Positions 24,137-34,015 of a DNA stretch of 64,000 nucleotides are shown piece after piece. Below the pieces are notes generated by a model that saw only the letters and a program-made list of their open reading frames with translations, had not been told where the DNA came from and made no database searches. Position 1 is the first letter of the stretch. Each line of letters starts with the position of its first letter. The stretch comes from Methylophaga sp. (GTDB lineage Bacteria > Pseudomonadota > Gammaproteobacteria > Nitrosococcales > Methylophagaceae), in the NCBI RefSeq assembly GCF_009711715.1, contig NZ_VENF01000012.1, positions 42,683 to 106,682 on the forward strand. The letters are read 5' to 3'. A program made the translations under genes and the position numbers.

Positions 24137-25129
24137 ATGGCAAATTTACTTGATCAGCTAAAGGAAATGACCGTTGTTGTTGCTGATACGGGTGATCTTG
24201 AAGCAATCAAGAAGTACACCCCACGTGATGCAACAACCAACCCATCTCTGATTACTGCTGCCGCTCAAATGCCACAGTATCAAGACATTGTGGATGATAC
24301 GCTGAAAGCTGCTCGTGAATCACTGGGTGATGACGCGCCGGCTTCTGAAGTGGTCTCACTGGCATTTGACCGTCTGGCTGTTTCTTTCGGCCTGAAAATC
24401 CTGGACATCATTCCAGGTCGTGTTTCGACTGAAGTTGATGCGCGTCTGTCTTACGACACTGAAGCCACTATCGCTAAAGGTCGTGACCTGATCGCTCAAT
24501 ATGAAGCAGCCGGCGTTGATCGCAACCGTATCCTGATCAAAATCGCCTCTACCTGGGAAGGTATTCAGGCCGCCGCAGTTCTGGAAAAAGAAGGCATTCA
24601 CTGTAACCTGACACTGCTGTTCGGCCTGCACCAAGCCATTGCTTGTGCTGAAAACGGTATTACTTTGATTTCACCGTTCGTTGGTCGTATTCTGGACTGG
24701 TACAAAGCAGACACCGGTCGTGACTCCTACGAGCCACACGAAGATCCAGGTGTATTGTCTGTCACCGCAGTTTATGAGTACTACAAGAAATTCGGTTACA
24801 AAACAGAAGTTATGGGTGCAAGCTTCCGTAACATGGGTGAAATCACTGAACTCGCCGGTGTTGACCTGCTGACCATCTCTCCGAAACTGCTGGAAGAGTT
24901 GCATAACACAGAGGGCACACTGGAGCGTAAACTGTCTCCGGAAATCTCGGCCAAGTCTGACATTGAGAAAATCTCAATGGACAAAGACACCTTCGATAAA
25001 ATGCATGCAGAAAACCGCATGGCTCAGGAAAAACTGACCGAAGGTATCGACGGCTTCGCCAAAGCGCTGGAAACATTGGAAGAATTGCTTGCCGATCGTC
25101 TGGCAAGCCTCGAAAGCGTCAAAGCGTAG
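24137..25129 (+). CDS. tal: Transaldolase
   Basis: Transaldolase moves a dihydroxyacetone unit between sugar phosphates and closes the regeneration arm of the RuMP cycle. The 330-residue protein is of the classic TalB type: DATTNPSLI near residue 35, the Schiff-base Lys in [12 protein letters not shown] (about residue 134), [29 protein letters not shown] and [14 protein letters not shown] long leader with a hairpin (GATACGT at 24011-24017 pairing with ACGTATC at 24050-24056, inner GGCTG/CAGCC) precedes it. Presence of tal points to the transaldolase variant of the cycle rather than the bisphosphatase variant. Confidence 0.96.
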   Translation: MANLLDQLKEMTVVVADTGDLEAIKKYTPRDATTNPSLITAAAQMPQYQDIVDDTLKAARESLGDDAPASEVVSLAFDRLAVSFGLKILDIIPGRVSTEVDARLSYDTEATIAKGRDLIAQYEAAGVDRNRILIKIASTWEGIQAAAVLEKEGIHCNLTLLFGLHQAIACAENGITLISPFVGRILDWYKADTGRDSYEPHEDPGVLSVTAVYEYYKKFGYKTEVMGASFRNMGEITELAGVDLLTISPKLLEELHNTEGTLERKLSPEISAKSDIEKISMDKDTFDKMHAENRMAQEKLTEGIDGFAKALETLEELLADRLASLESVKA

Positions 25130-25208
25130 TCTCAGGCTACACTCGCTTTCTCACGTATTCAGCTCGCTCCATTGTGAGCGGGCGGGAATGCAGCGGAAAA
25201 CGGCTTCA

Positions 25209-25237
25209 TTGACTTGATGCCGTTTTCTGCATATAGT
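25209..25237 (+). promoter_or_regulatory. Putative sigma-70 promoter of hps copy 2
   Basis: TTGACT (25209-25214), a 17-base spacer and TATAGT (25232-25237). The region also forms a hairpin (GAAAACGGC at about 25196-25204 with GCCGTTTTC at about 25219-25227), so promoter and a possible transcript end for tal overlap. A weaker alternative is TTGTTA (25252) with TACTAT (25276). Confidence 0.65.
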
Positions 25238-25298
25238 CCCGCTTCACTTTATTGTTAAGCGTGAACAATCATTTTTACTATATTTAGGAGTATGTAAC

Positions 25299-25934
25299 AT
25301 GGCTGAAATCCAAATGGCACTCGACTCTCTGGACTTCGACGCAACAATGGCTCTGGCTGAACAAGTCGCGCCTTACGTCGACATTCTGGAAATTGGTACA
25401 CCATGCATCAAGTACAACGGTCTGAAACTGGTTAAAGCACTGAAAGCTGCTCACCCAGACAAGAAAATCCTGGTTGACCTGAAAACAATGGACGCTGGTG
25501 AATACGAAGCCACTCCTTTCTTTGAAGCCGGTGGTGACATCACTACTGTACTGGGTGCTTCTGACATGGCGACCATCAAGGGCGTTATCAAAGCAGCAAA
25601 CGCTAACAACGCTGAAGCACAAGTTGACCTGATCGGTGTTGAAGACAAAGCAGCAGTAGCTAAAGAAGCCGCCCAAAGCGGTGCGCACATCATCGGTGTT
25701 CACACCGGTCTGGACGCGCAAGCAGCTGGCCAAACTCCTTTTGAAGACCTGAAAACCATTACTGGTCTGAACCTGGGCGTTAAAGTTTCAGTTGCCGGTG
25801 GTATCAACAAAGACACCATCCAAAGCTGTGTACAAGCTGGCGCTGCTATCGTTGTTGTTGGTGCTGCTATCTACGGTGCGCCTTCACCAGCTGAATCTGC
25901 TAAAGAACTGCGCGCTCTGGTTGACGCAGCATAA
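25299..25934 (+). CDS. hps: 3-hexulose-6-phosphate synthase, copy 2
   Basis: A second formaldehyde-fixing synthase of 211 residues with the same active-site blocks as copy 1 (MALDSLDF, LVDLKTMDAGEYE, IGVHTGLDAQAAG, KVSVAGGINKDT). It lies 11 bases ahead of hpi and is surely co-transcribed with it. It is preceded by a TAGGAG ribosome site and by its own promoter region. The C-terminal 25 residues (AAIYGAPSPAESAKELRALV) are almost the same as in copy 1, including at the DNA level, so the pair arose by duplication or is kept similar by gene conversion. Confidence 0.95.
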   Translation: MAEIQMALDSLDFDATMALAEQVAPYVDILEIGTPCIKYNGLKLVKALKAAHPDKKILVDLKTMDAGEYEATPFFEAGGDITTVLGASDMATIKGVIKAANANNAEAQVDLIGVEDKAAVAKEAAQSGAHIIGVHTGLDAQAAGQTPFEDLKTITGLNLGVKVSVAGGINKDTIQSCVQAGAAIVVVGAAIYGAPSPAESAKELRALVDAA

Positions 25935-25945
25935 GGATTAGTAAA

Positions 25946-26485
25946 ATGACAATGCATCGTGATCTAGTTATTAACAAAATCACTGATATCCTGGGTGCTA
26001 CTGACGACTCCCTTGAAGCAGAATTCGTTGCTATGTGTGATGATGCCAAGCGCATCTTCATCACTGGTGCGGGTCGCTCAAGACTGGTTGGTAACTTCCT
26101 CGGTATGAGGTTGATGCATAGTGGTTATACTGTCTATATTCAGGGTGAAATCAGCACACCAAGCATCCGTGAAGGCGATCTGCTGATCGTGATCTCGGGT
26201 TCCGGTGAAACAACCCAGCTGGTTTCATTCGCGAATAAAGCCAAGTCTGAAAACGCTAAAGTCGCTCTGATTTGCTCAAAATCAAGCTCCACCATTGGTG
26301 ATATAGCGGATAAAACTATTCAAATTGGTAACGATAATAGCTTTGCCCCGACTAAGGGCATGCCTATGGGAACCATGTTTGAATTGTCTACATTGATTTT
26401 CCTGGAAGCCATCGTGTCTCACCTGATTCACGAAAAAGGCATTCCGGAAGAAGAGATGAAATACAGACACGCTAATATGGAATAA
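25946..26485 (+). CDS. hpi: 6-phospho-3-hexuloisomerase
   Basis: This SIS-domain isomerase converts hexulose 6-phosphate to fructose 6-phosphate, the second RuMP step. The 179 residues show the sugar-phosphate binding blocks FITGAGRSRLVGNFLGMRLMH and LIVISGSGETTQLV, and the C-terminal MPMGTMFELSTLIFLE with the catalytic Glu region. It follows hps copy 2 by 11 bases and ends at a strong terminator, so hps2-hpi is a two-gene operon. Confidence 0.95.
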   Translation: MTMHRDLVINKITDILGATDDSLEAEFVAMCDDAKRIFITGAGRSRLVGNFLGMRLMHSGYTVYIQGEISTPSIREGDLLIVISGSGETTQLVSFANKAKSENAKVALICSKSSSTIGDIADKTIQIGNDNSFAPTKGMPMGTMFELSTLIFLEAIVSHLIHEKGIPEEEMKYRHANME

Positions 26486-26510
26486 CCACTTTTCCTTAGC
26501 AGAAAGTCAG

Positions 26511-26543
26511 AAAACGGGTAACCTTCAGGTTACCCGTTTTTTT
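26511..26543 (+). terminator. Rho-independent terminator of the hps-hpi operon
   Basis: AAAACGGGTAACC and GGTTACCCGTTTT form a 13-bp stem with a TTCA loop and a T-tract. Confidence 0.95.
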
Positions 26544-26620
26544 ATGTCCGTCATATAGATAGAGCTTGGCGGCCGAAAACGCTATAATAAATAGTTATCC
26601 ATTTATTGATTTAGAATTCT

Positions 26621-28030
26621 ATGTCTGCCAAAACGCTTTACGACAAACTCTGGGAACAACATGTGGTGCGCAGCGATGCAGACGGCACAGCGCTGCTCTA
26701 CATCGATCGCCATCTGGTTCATGAAGTCACTTCTCCTCAGGCTTTTGAAGGACTGCGTCTGGCGCATCGTAAACCGTACCGCCTGAACACCATTCTGGCG
26801 ACACCGGATCATAATGTGCCAACCTCTGACCGCGATAAAGGCATCGCCGACCCGGTCTCACGTCTGCAGGTAGAAACACTCGACCTGAACTGTAACGAGT
26901 TCGGCATTACCGAGTTTGGCCTCAATGATCTGCGACAGGGTATTGTCCATGTGGTCGGCCCTGAACAGGGGGCCACCCTGCCGGGCATGACCGTGGTCTG
27001 CGGCGATTCCCATACCTCGACTCATGGCGCTTTCGGTGCACTGGCCTTTGGTATCGGCACCTCCGAAGTCGAACATGTCATGGCTACCCAGTGCCTGATT
27101 CAGCGCAAATCCAAAAATATGCAGGTTCGCGTCGAAGGTCATGTGAACCCCGGCATCACGGCGAAGGATATTGTGCTCGCGATTATCGGTGAAATCGGTA
27201 CCGCCGGCGGCACAGGATATGCCATTGAGTTCGCCGGCGAAGCGATCCAGGCTTTGAGCATGGAAGGCCGTATGACTGTCTGTAACATGACGATCGAAGC
27301 CGGTGCCCGCGCCGGTATGATCGCAGTCGATGACACCACCATTGATTATCTCAGAGAGCGGCCTTTTGCGCCTCAGGGTGAGAACTGGGATAAGGCTGTC
27401 GACGCCTGGCGCGATCTGCACTCGGATGACGGTGCGCATTTTGACAAAGTCGTGGTGCTCAAGGCGCAAGAGATTAAACCGCAGGTCACCTGGGGTACAT
27501 CACCGGAAATGGTGGTGCCGGTCAACGCAACGATCCCTGATCCGGCCGCAGAGTCTGACTCGGTTAAGCGAAACGGGATGGAAAAAGCCCTGAAATATAT
27601 GGGCCTCAATGCCAATCAGCCGATTACCGATATTCACCTGGACCGGGTCTTTATTGGCTCCTGCACTAATTCACGCATTGAAGATCTGCGCGAAGCGGCC
27701 GCTGCCATCAAGGGTGGCAAGGTCGCCGCCAGCGTCAAACAGGCAATGGTGGTACCCGGATCCGGTCTGGTCAAACAACAGGCGGAACAGGAAGGGCTGG
27801 ATAAAGTCTTTATTGAAGCCGGTTTTGAATGGCGTGATCCGGGCTGTTCGATGTGCCTCGCGATGAACGCTGACCGTCTGGAATCAGGCGAGCACTGTGC
27901 CTCGACATCGAACCGTAACTTTGAAGGTCGCCAGGGTCAGGGGGGCAGAACCCATCTGGTCAGCCCTGCAATGGCCGCTGCGGCGGCGATTGCCGGTCAC
28001 TTTGTGGATATCACCCAGCAAAGCACATGA
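26621..28030 (+). CDS. leuC: 3-isopropylmalate dehydratase large subunit
   Basis: LeuC isomerises 2- to 3-isopropylmalate in leucine synthesis using a 4Fe-4S cluster. The 469-residue protein has [15 protein letters not shown] and the cluster cysteines in FIGSCTNSR (about residue 347) and [11 protein letters not shown] (about 408 and 411). The opening [16 protein letters not shown] is typical. The active enzyme needs LeuD, but no leuD is adjacent; the next gene, prmB, overlaps the leuC stop by four bases. A TATAAT box (26583-26588) lies about 32 bases before the start. Confidence 0.95.
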   Translation: MSAKTLYDKLWEQHVVRSDADGTALLYIDRHLVHEVTSPQAFEGLRLAHRKPYRLNTILATPDHNVPTSDRDKGIADPVSRLQVETLDLNCNEFGITEFGLNDLRQGIVHVVGPEQGATLPGMTVVCGDSHTSTHGAFGALAFGIGTSEVEHVMATQCLIQRKSKNMQVRVEGHVNPGITAKDIVLAIIGEIGTAGGTGYAIEFAGEAIQALSMEGRMTVCNMTIEAGARAGMIAVDDTTIDYLRERPFAPQGENWDKAVDAWRDLHSDDGAHFDKVVVLKAQEIKPQVTWGTSPEMVVPVNATIPDPAAESDSVKRNGMEKALKYMGLNANQPITDIHLDRVFIGSCTNSRIEDLREAAAAIKGGKVAASVKQAMVVPGSGLVKQQAEQEGLDKVFIEAGFEWRDPGCSMCLAMNADRLESGEHCASTSNRNFEGRQGQGGRTHLVSPAMAAAAAIAGHFVDITQQST

Positions 28031-28953
28031 CCGATTACACGGCAGTACAGGCTGAACTACTGACTCTGCGTGATTTTCTGCGCTGGACCACATCCCGCTT
28101 CTTGGAAGCGGGATTGTTTTATGGGCATGGCAATGATGACGCCTTTAATGAAGCGTCGCAAATGATACTGAGCAGCCTGAATCTGCCGGTGCATGAGTTA
28201 CCCGAGCTGTTTCTCGATGCTCGTCTCAGCAGCAGCGAAAAAAGCCATCTGCTGGCGCTTGTTCAAAAGCGCATTGAACAGCGCATTCCCCTGCCCTACC
28301 TGACACATGAAGCCTGGTTTGCCGGCCTGCCCTTTTATGTAGATGAAAGAGTACTGATTCCACGTTCACCTTTTGCCGAACTTATCGACAATCAGTTCCA
28401 GCCCTGGCTGGAAAACCCAGCCAGCGTTAACCGCATTCTGGATCTCTGCACCGGTAGCGGCTGTATCGCGATTGCGCTGGCACTGGCATTTCCTGAGGCC
28501 CAGGTCGATGCAGTGGATATCAGTGCTGACGCACTGGCTGTGGCCCAGATTAATATTCACAAACACGATCTGCAGGATCAGGTTCAGGCCATTCAGTCCG
28601 ATTGCTGGCAGTCACTGTCACCCAAGCAGCAATATGACCTCATCATCAGCAATCCGCCCTATGTCGGTGCTGATGAAATGGCTGGCTTACCTGCAGAATA
28701 CCGTCATGAACCAACTGCCGCGCTGGAAGCGGCTGATAATGGTCTGGCTTTAGTCAGGGAGATCCTGCTCCATGCCGCGGATTATCTGAGCGATGAAGGC
28801 TTACTGTTTGTGGAAGTTGGCAATAGTGATCTGGCGGTCGACGCCGCCTGGCCGGAGATGGCATTCCTATGGCTGGAATTTGAGCTTGGCGGTCACGGAA
28901 TTTTTATGCTGGATAAGCCCCAGTGCATCGAATTCAGGCGAAAATACGGATAG
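28027..28953 (+). CDS. prmB: 50S ribosomal protein L3 N5-glutamine methyltransferase
   Basis: This SAM-dependent methyltransferase modifies a glutamine of ribosomal protein L3. The 308-residue sequence has the SAM-binding [15 protein letters not shown] (about 138-152), [11 protein letters not shown], and the catalytic NPPY motif in [13 protein letters not shown]. The N-terminal block ([20 protein letters not shown]) is characteristic of PrmB rather than PrmC/HemK. The ATGA-type overlap with leuC implies translational coupling. Confidence 0.93.
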   Translation: MTDYTAVQAELLTLRDFLRWTTSRFLEAGLFYGHGNDDAFNEASQMILSSLNLPVHELPELFLDARLSSSEKSHLLALVQKRIEQRIPLPYLTHEAWFAGLPFYVDERVLIPRSPFAELIDNQFQPWLENPASVNRILDLCTGSGCIAIALALAFPEAQVDAVDISADALAVAQINIHKHDLQDQVQAIQSDCWQSLSPKQQYDLIISNPPYVGADEMAGLPAEYRHEPTAALEAADNGLALVREILLHAADYLSDEGLLFVEVGNSDLAVDAAWPEMAFLWLEFELGGHGIFMLDKPQCIEFRRKYG

Positions 28954-28959
28954 CGGAAA

Positions 28960-30300
28960 CTAGGCTGTTTCGCTTTCTTCCTGGTAGGTCACAACACAAT
29001 CCCTGCCTGCCATCTTGGCCTGGTACATGGCTTTATCTGCGCGCTCGAACAGGCTGTTGAGCGTGTCATTGTTTTCCCTGGATAATTCAGCAATCCCGAC
29101 ACTGACCGTGACCGCAGTCTCCAGGCCGGCCGGTTTAAACTTACGCAAGCGATCCAGCATGCGGTCCATCAAACCATTGGCTGAGGCCAGGTCACAGCCG
29201 GGCAGGATAAACACCATCTCATCGCCGGCCCAGCGGGCAATCATATCGACATCGCGAACATGCCGTTTGAGCCAGGCGCCCAGCTCTGATAATAGTTGAT
29301 CACCTATGAGGAAGCCGTGGCTCTCATTGATTTGCTTCATATGATCAATATCCATCACTGCCAGCGACAAGGTACGATCGAAACGATAAGCCTCGCTGAA
29401 GTATTTACCGGCAAACTCTCGCAACGCATGGCGATTAAAGAGTCCGGAAGTCTCATCCAGCATGGCCAGGCTGTATAGCGACTGTTGCTGGGTGCGCAGT
29501 TCTCTCAGTGTCTGATAACTTGTGATGTGGTTGAACACACGCTGGCGCAGCTCCTCACGCACTATCGGCTTGGATACGTAATCATTGACGCCAAGATGGA
29601 ACAACTCGATCTTGCGTGACATATTGTCGAAGCCGGAGGTCGCGATGATCGGCACATTGCCGTATTCGCTCTGCATCCGGCGGATTTTCCTGACCAGGGT
29701 GATACCACTCATGATGCCTTCCAGCATGATATCGGTAATTACCAGGTCATAATCCCCATTGCGGAATGCCTCCCAGGCACTCTCGGCATAGTTATAGGCG
29801 TCAACATCCAGGCCCATATCCGTAAGCAGGTCGATAACAATAGTCTGCAAAACACGGGAATCCTCAATAAATAACACCCGCCCTGATAACTGTCGCGACT
29901 CACGCTGGCTGAGGCGGGTCAGATAGGTTTCCATCTCGGTGATGTCGTGTTTACTGAAGATATCGGTGGCACCGGCCAACAGGGCCTGTTTTAGAATTTT
30001 GGCGTTATCCTGCTCGGTCAGTACGAGGAGTGTGGCGAACTCATAGCCGCTGATAGCCCGAAGCTGACTGCAGAACTCACTGCTGGCATAGTCTTGCAGG
30101 TTATCGGCACAACAGACCAGGCGATACCGGCCGGCAGCGGCCTTGTCCAGACCATCGTACCCGGAGTGCGCAATATCCACCTGGAAACCGGCAGACGTCA
30201 GTAAGTCGCTCAACTGTTCGCTGAAATAACTCGAACTATCTATCACCAGCGCGTTTAACATGCTCTGTGCCTTACTGCTATTGCTATCCATACTCTCCAT
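28960..30300 (-). CDS. Response regulator diguanylate cyclase (REC-REC-GGDEF)
   Basis: This cytoplasmic signalling protein of about 447 residues has two receiver domains and a C-terminal GGDEF domain that should make c-di-GMP. The first receiver looks degenerate, since the acceptor position in LVCCADN is shifted. The second has a normal acceptor in LVITDIML and Lys in VSKP. The cyclase domain has MDIDHMKQIN, but its signature reads WAGDEMVF instead of GGDEF. An RDVD inhibitory-site motif precedes it at the standard five-residue distance. Activity is therefore likely but not certain. I start it at the ATG giving MESMDSNSS; a longer frame would overlap mutH and has no domain content. Confidence 0.85.
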   Translation of the reverse strand: MESMDSNSSKAQSMLNALVIDSSSYFSEQLSDLLTSAGFQVDIAHSGYDGLDKAAAGRYRLVCCADNLQDYASSEFCSQLRAISGYEFATLLVLTEQDNAKILKQALLAGATDIFSKHDITEMETYLTRLSQRESRQLSGRVLFIEDSRVLQTIVIDLLTDMGLDVDAYNYAESAWEAFRNGDYDLVITDIMLEGIMSGITLVRKIRRMQSEYGNVPIIATSGFDNMSRKIELFHLGVNDYVSKPIVREELRQRVFNHITSYQTLRELRTQQQSLYSLAMLDETSGLFNRHALREFAGKYFSEAYRFDRTLSLAVMDIDHMKQINESHGFLIGDQLLSELGAWLKRHVRDVDMIARWAGDEMVFILPGCDLASANGLMDRMLDRLRKFKPAGLETAVTVSVGIAELSRENNDTLNSLFERADKAMYQAKMAGRDCVVTYQEESETA

Positions 30301-30334
30301 GTATCGAGGACTGACTAAATTGGCAACATTACCA

Positions 30335-31006
30335 TTAATTGAACTGTGTCGCGAGTAATTGCCGGGTAAAGCTGGTACGAAGATAAAACCCCTTGGGATT
30401 AATCTGGGTACTCTCACCGGTTTCCGACCAGGTCTTTGCCAGCACCCGGCTATGGGCGGCTTTGGGCCGTATCTGTAAAAACTCACCTTCTCGGGCCGTG
30501 ATTTCAGCCTGTTCCCCGAGTACGACCCGGTCCATTAATTCTTCCCAGTCACGCTTCAGTTGCTGTTCCTGTGCCGGTGTAGGATGCCAGATCCAGCCGT
30601 GTCCGACGTAACGGTCAGCCAGCGGTATCGCCGAATCCGCCTCTACCGGTAACCATAGCACTTTTGCCAGCTTTTTCCGGACCCAGCTGTTATCCCATTG
30701 CAGGCGACCGGACTCGGTCAGAGAGACGGTGCAGACATAAGTGGACTCTTTCGGCTGTCCCTGGGCGTTGAGCGGCAGGGTTTTCAGTTCGATGCCCAGA
30801 CCGGTAAAATCGGGTTCTGCCTGGTTACCGGCATCAGCGCCAAGGTAGGTCTCCAGCAACTGGCCTACCCAGCCCTTATGCCGTTGCAGATTATCGGGCA
30901 CGCTCAGTCCCAGCTCCGCCGCCACTTGCCCCAGTGTTTTGCCCGCCAGCAGCCGACACCGTTCCACTAATTCCGCTTCGGTTTCAGGGGCTTTTATCAA
31001 TTTCAT
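30335..31006 (-). CDS. mutH: DNA mismatch repair endonuclease MutH
   Basis: MutH nicks the unmethylated strand at hemimethylated GATC sites after activation by MutS and MutL. The 223-residue protein has the catalytic D-x6-E-L-K set in PDFTGLGIELKTLPL (about residues 65-79) and the conserved KGWVGQLLE and YLRTSFTRQLL blocks. Its presence, with a MutL lacking the endonuclease motif at 2.5 kb, indicates Dam-directed mismatch repair. It lies 34 bases upstream of the diguanylate cyclase gene on the same strand. Confidence 0.95.
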   Translation of the reverse strand: MKLIKAPETEAELVERCRLLAGKTLGQVAAELGLSVPDNLQRHKGWVGQLLETYLGADAGNQAEPDFTGLGIELKTLPLNAQGQPKESTYVCTVSLTESGRLQWDNSWVRKKLAKVLWLPVEADSAIPLADRYVGHGWIWHPTPAQEQQLKRDWEELMDRVVLGEQAEITAREGEFLQIRPKAAHSRVLAKTWSETGESTQINPKGFYLRTSFTRQLLATQFN

Positions 31007-31080
31007 TCTCTATTCCAAATTCTCAACAGCGGTCCGGTCATGGTAACCTAGCGTCCTTTATTCTGTCGTTGTGAGGTGCT

Positions 31081-32001
31081 GTGAAAGCCTTATCCATCAA
31101 CAAGCTGAGCAAAACTTACCGCAATGGTGTGCAGGCCCTGAAAGCGGTCAGCCTGGATATCCAGCAAGGCGACTTCTTTGCCTTGTTAGGACCTAATGGA
31201 GCCGGCAAAACGACAACTATCGGTATTGTCACCTCGCTGGTCACCAAAACAGCCGGTAGCGTCAAAGTCTTTGACACCGATCTGGATGACGATCCAGAAC
31301 AGGCTAAAAGTTATATCGGCCTGGTGCCGCAGGAATTCAACTTTAACGGTTTCGAACAGGTTAAACATATCCTGATTACCCAGGCTGGCTATTACGGCAT
31401 GCCGGCACATGAAGCCGAACCCCGCGCTGATGAACTGCTCAAACAGCTGGGTCTGTGGGAAAAACGTCATTCGCCTTCCCGCTCTTTATCCGGTGGCATG
31501 AAACGCCGTCTGATGATTGCGAGAGCACTGGTACACAATCCCAAATTGCTGATTCTGGATGAACCGACAGCGGGTGTCGATATTGAACTTCGGCGTTCAA
31601 TGTGGACTTTCCTGCGCAAGATCAATGCCGCCGGCACGACGATTATCCTGACTACCCATTACCTGGAAGAAGCAGAGAGTCTGTGCCGTAACATCGCGAT
31701 TATCGACAAGGGTGAGATTATCGAAAACACCGATATGAAAAGCCTGCTCAACCGGCTGGACAAGGAAGCTTTCATTCTCGATCTCAAGTATCCACTGTTG
31801 AATAACGACCTTGATGGACTCGACTTCGAACGATTGGATGACACCACCATCGAAGTCGAAATCAGCCGTGGCGAGTCACTCAACAGTATGTTTGAAATAC
31901 TGAGCCGGCATGGTGTCGAAGTTGTCAGCATGAAAAACAAAGCCAACCGACTGGAGGAGTTGTTCTTGAATCTGGTTGAAACATCGGAGCAAAGCGCATG
32001 A
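31081..32001 (+). CDS. yadG: ABC-2 type exporter ATP-binding protein (YadG-like)
   Basis: This 306-residue ATPase energises the membrane partner encoded next. Walker A is GPNGAGKTTTIG (about 38-49), the signature is SLSGGMKRRLMIARAL, and Walker B is LLILDEPTAGVD with the H-loop in TTHYLEEAE. Translation starts at GTG, preceded by GAGGTG-like bases. The stop overlaps the permease start (ATGA). Substrate unknown; YadGH-type exporters are widespread but poorly characterised. Confidence 0.93.
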   Translation: MKALSINKLSKTYRNGVQALKAVSLDIQQGDFFALLGPNGAGKTTTIGIVTSLVTKTAGSVKVFDTDLDDDPEQAKSYIGLVPQEFNFNGFEQVKHILITQAGYYGMPAHEAEPRADELLKQLGLWEKRHSPSRSLSGGMKRRLMIARALVHNPKLLILDEPTAGVDIELRRSMWTFLRKINAAGTTIILTTHYLEEAESLCRNIAIIDKGEIIENTDMKSLLNRLDKEAFILDLKYPLLNNDLDGLDFERLDDTTIEVEISRGESLNSMFEILSRHGVEVVSMKNKANRLEELFLNLVETSEQSA

Positions 32002-32780
32002 ACCCAAGCCGTCATCAACGTCACTGGGTCGCCTTATCAACGCTGGTCACCCGCGAAGTCCGTCGCTTTTTCCGCATCTGGCCGCAGACACTGTTACCGC
32101 CGGCGATTACGATGACGCTCTATTTCATTATCTTCGGCAACCTGATTGGCAGTCGTATCGGTGAAATGGGCGGTTTTACCTATATGGAGTACATTGTGCC
32201 CGGCATTATCATGATGGCGGTCATCAATAATGCCTATGCCAATGTAGCCTCATCCTTTTTCAGCGCCAAGTTCCAGAACCACGTCGAGGAACTGATTGTT
32301 GCGCCGGTGCCCAATTACCTGATCCTGGCCGGCTATGTTGCCGGCGGCACAGCGCGTGGTCTCTGCGTCGGCATTATTGTCACCATCGTCTCACTGTTTT
32401 TCACCCGGCTGCCGATTGAGCATATTTTTATCACTATCAGCATGGTGGTATTGAGCGCCGTCCTGTTTGCTATCGGCGGCTTTATCAATGCGGTCTATGC
32501 CCGCAGTTTTGATGAAATTTCGATTATTCCGACTTTTATCCTGACACCACTGACCTATCTCGGCGGCGTGTTTTATTCGATCAGCCTGCTGCCGGAGTTC
32601 TGGCAGAATGTGTCTCTACTGAACCCGATTCTCTATATGGTCAACGCTTTCCGCTTTGGCATGCTGGGGGTATCGGATATTCCGGTTGTCGCCGCATTCA
32701 GCATTATTCTGCTGTTTATTGGCGGACTGACAGCTTTTGCTCTCTACCTGCTTCACAAAGGTACCGGGCTCAGGAACTGA
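31998..32780 (+). CDS. yadH: ABC-2 type exporter permease (YadH-like)
   Basis: This 260-residue integral membrane protein has about six transmembrane helices and the ABC-2 signature region SFDEISIIPTFILTPLTYLG followed by GVFYSISLLPEFW. It overlaps the ATPase gene by four bases and forms the transporter with it. Downstream is a palindromic element of the ATCCGCAGATT family and the convergent dusA gene. Confidence 0.92.
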   Translation: MNPSRHQRHWVALSTLVTREVRRFFRIWPQTLLPPAITMTLYFIIFGNLIGSRIGEMGGFTYMEYIVPGIIMMAVINNAYANVASSFFSAKFQNHVEELIVAPVPNYLILAGYVAGGTARGLCVGIIVTIVSLFFTRLPIEHIFITISMVVLSAVLFAIGGFINAVYARSFDEISIIPTFILTPLTYLGGVFYSISLLPEFWQNVSLLNPILYMVNAFRFGMLGVSDIPVVAAFSIILLFIGGLTAFALYLLHKGTGLRN

Positions 32781-32803
32781 TTCACAGTCGCGATATGAGA
32801 TAC

Positions 32804-32947
32804 ATGAATCTGCAGATTTCGCAGATTGAGTAAATATAGGCTCAAAACTGAGGCCCAGATCCACAGCTAAGGTCAACATACACGCGCTTGATTAGTAAAT
32901 AGTAAGCTTCTCAATAAGCTGTGGAATCAGCGTAATCTGCGGATAAC
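32804..32947. repeat. Solo inverted-repeat element of the ATCCGCAGATT family
   Basis: ATCTGCAGATTTCGCAGATT near 32808-32827 pairs as an imperfect inverted repeat with AATCAGCGTAATCTGCGGAT near 32924-32943. The ends match those of the GxxExxY element at 20187-20613, but the roughly 95-base interior encodes nothing. It sits between convergent genes. Inferred to be a MITE-like derivative. Confidence 0.6.
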
Positions 32948-32954
32948 CAAAAAG

Positions 32955-33950
32955 CTAACCTACCAGCGCCAGAGCATCCTTAAGCGTCTGAATCCCTGCT
33001 CCCGGCAAGTGGGCATTCTCACTTAAGTGCCGACGCCAGCGGCGGGCGCCGGGCTGGCCCTGAAACAGGCCCAGCAGATGCCGGGTAATCGATTTCAATG
33101 GTCTGCCCTCCCGCATCCGCTGTTCAATATAGGGCAGCATGACTTCAATGACTTCATGCCGTGACAGTATCGGCTGAGCCTCACCGAACACAGTTTCATC
33201 GGCGGCCGCCAGCAGGTAAGGGTTGTGATAAACCGCGCGGCCCATCATCACGCCATCGACATGCTGCAGATGTTGTCCGGCTTCATCCAGCGTCTGGATA
33301 CCGCCATTGATATCAATATGCAGATGCGGATAGTCCCGCTTCACCTGATAAACCCGCTCGTAGTTAAGCGGCGGCACATCGCGATTTTCCTTGGGGCTCA
33401 AACCTTTAAGCCAGGCATTACGGGCATGCAGAATAAAAATCTCACAGCCAGCGGCAGAGACTTTATCGATAAAGTCAGTCAGAAACTCATAACTATCAAA
33501 ATCATCAATGCCAAGCCGGGTTTTGACTGTCACAGGAATAGTCACTTTTGCCTGCATCGCAGCAACGCCTTCCGCCACCAGCGCCGGTTCAGCCATCAGG
33601 CAGGCACCAAAACGACCGGATTGCACCCGGTCACTGGGGCAGCCGACGTTCAAATTGATTTCGTCATAGCCGGCGTCTTCTCCCATCCTGGCACATTCCG
33701 CCAGTTCCACAGGCTCACTGCCACCCAGTTGTAAAGCCAGCGGATACTCACGTTGATCATGGGCCAGAAAACGGTCCCTGTCACCGTGAATTAGCGCACC
33801 GGTCGTGACCATTTCGGTATAAAGCAGTGTCTGCCGCGAAATGAGCCGCAGCAGATAACGACAGTCACGGTCAGTCCAGTCCATCATCGGGGCGACTGAC
33901 AAGCGTCGGGAAGGGTGAAAAGCGGTAGCTGATGACATCTTAATTAGCAA
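32955..33950 (-). CDS. dusA: tRNA-dihydrouridine(20/20a) synthase DusA
   Basis: DusA reduces U20/U20a in tRNA D-loops using FMN and NADPH. The 331-residue protein carries [17 protein letters not shown] at the FMN site, the catalytic Cys in [33 protein letters not shown] and [15 protein letters not shown]. These blocks are specific to DusA rather than DusB or DusC. The first ATG codons (MLIKM) leave a small choice of start. Confidence 0.95.
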   Translation of the reverse strand: MLIKMSSATAFHPSRRLSVAPMMDWTDRDCRYLLRLISRQTLLYTEMVTTGALIHGDRDRFLAHDQREYPLALQLGGSEPVELAECARMGEDAGYDEINLNVGCPSDRVQSGRFGACLMAEPALVAEGVAAMQAKVTIPVTVKTRLGIDDFDSYEFLTDFIDKVSAAGCEIFILHARNAWLKGLSPKENRDVPPLNYERVYQVKRDYPHLHIDINGGIQTLDEAGQHLQHVDGVMMGRAVYHNPYLLAAADETVFGEAQPILSRHEVIEVMLPYIEQRMREGRPLKSITRHLLGLFQGQPGARRWRRHLSENAHLPGAGIQTLKDALALVG

Positions 33951-34015
33951 AGTCTAAAACGCCATATTTTCGCAAATAACTGGCGAAAAATCTTCCTGTT
34001 ACGCACAATATCGCG

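Noticed and set aside
30301..30486. N-terminal extension of the diguanylate cyclase overlapping mutH
   Set aside because: The extra 62 residues have no domain content and would overlap the end of mutH; the ATG at 30300 gives a normal receiver start.
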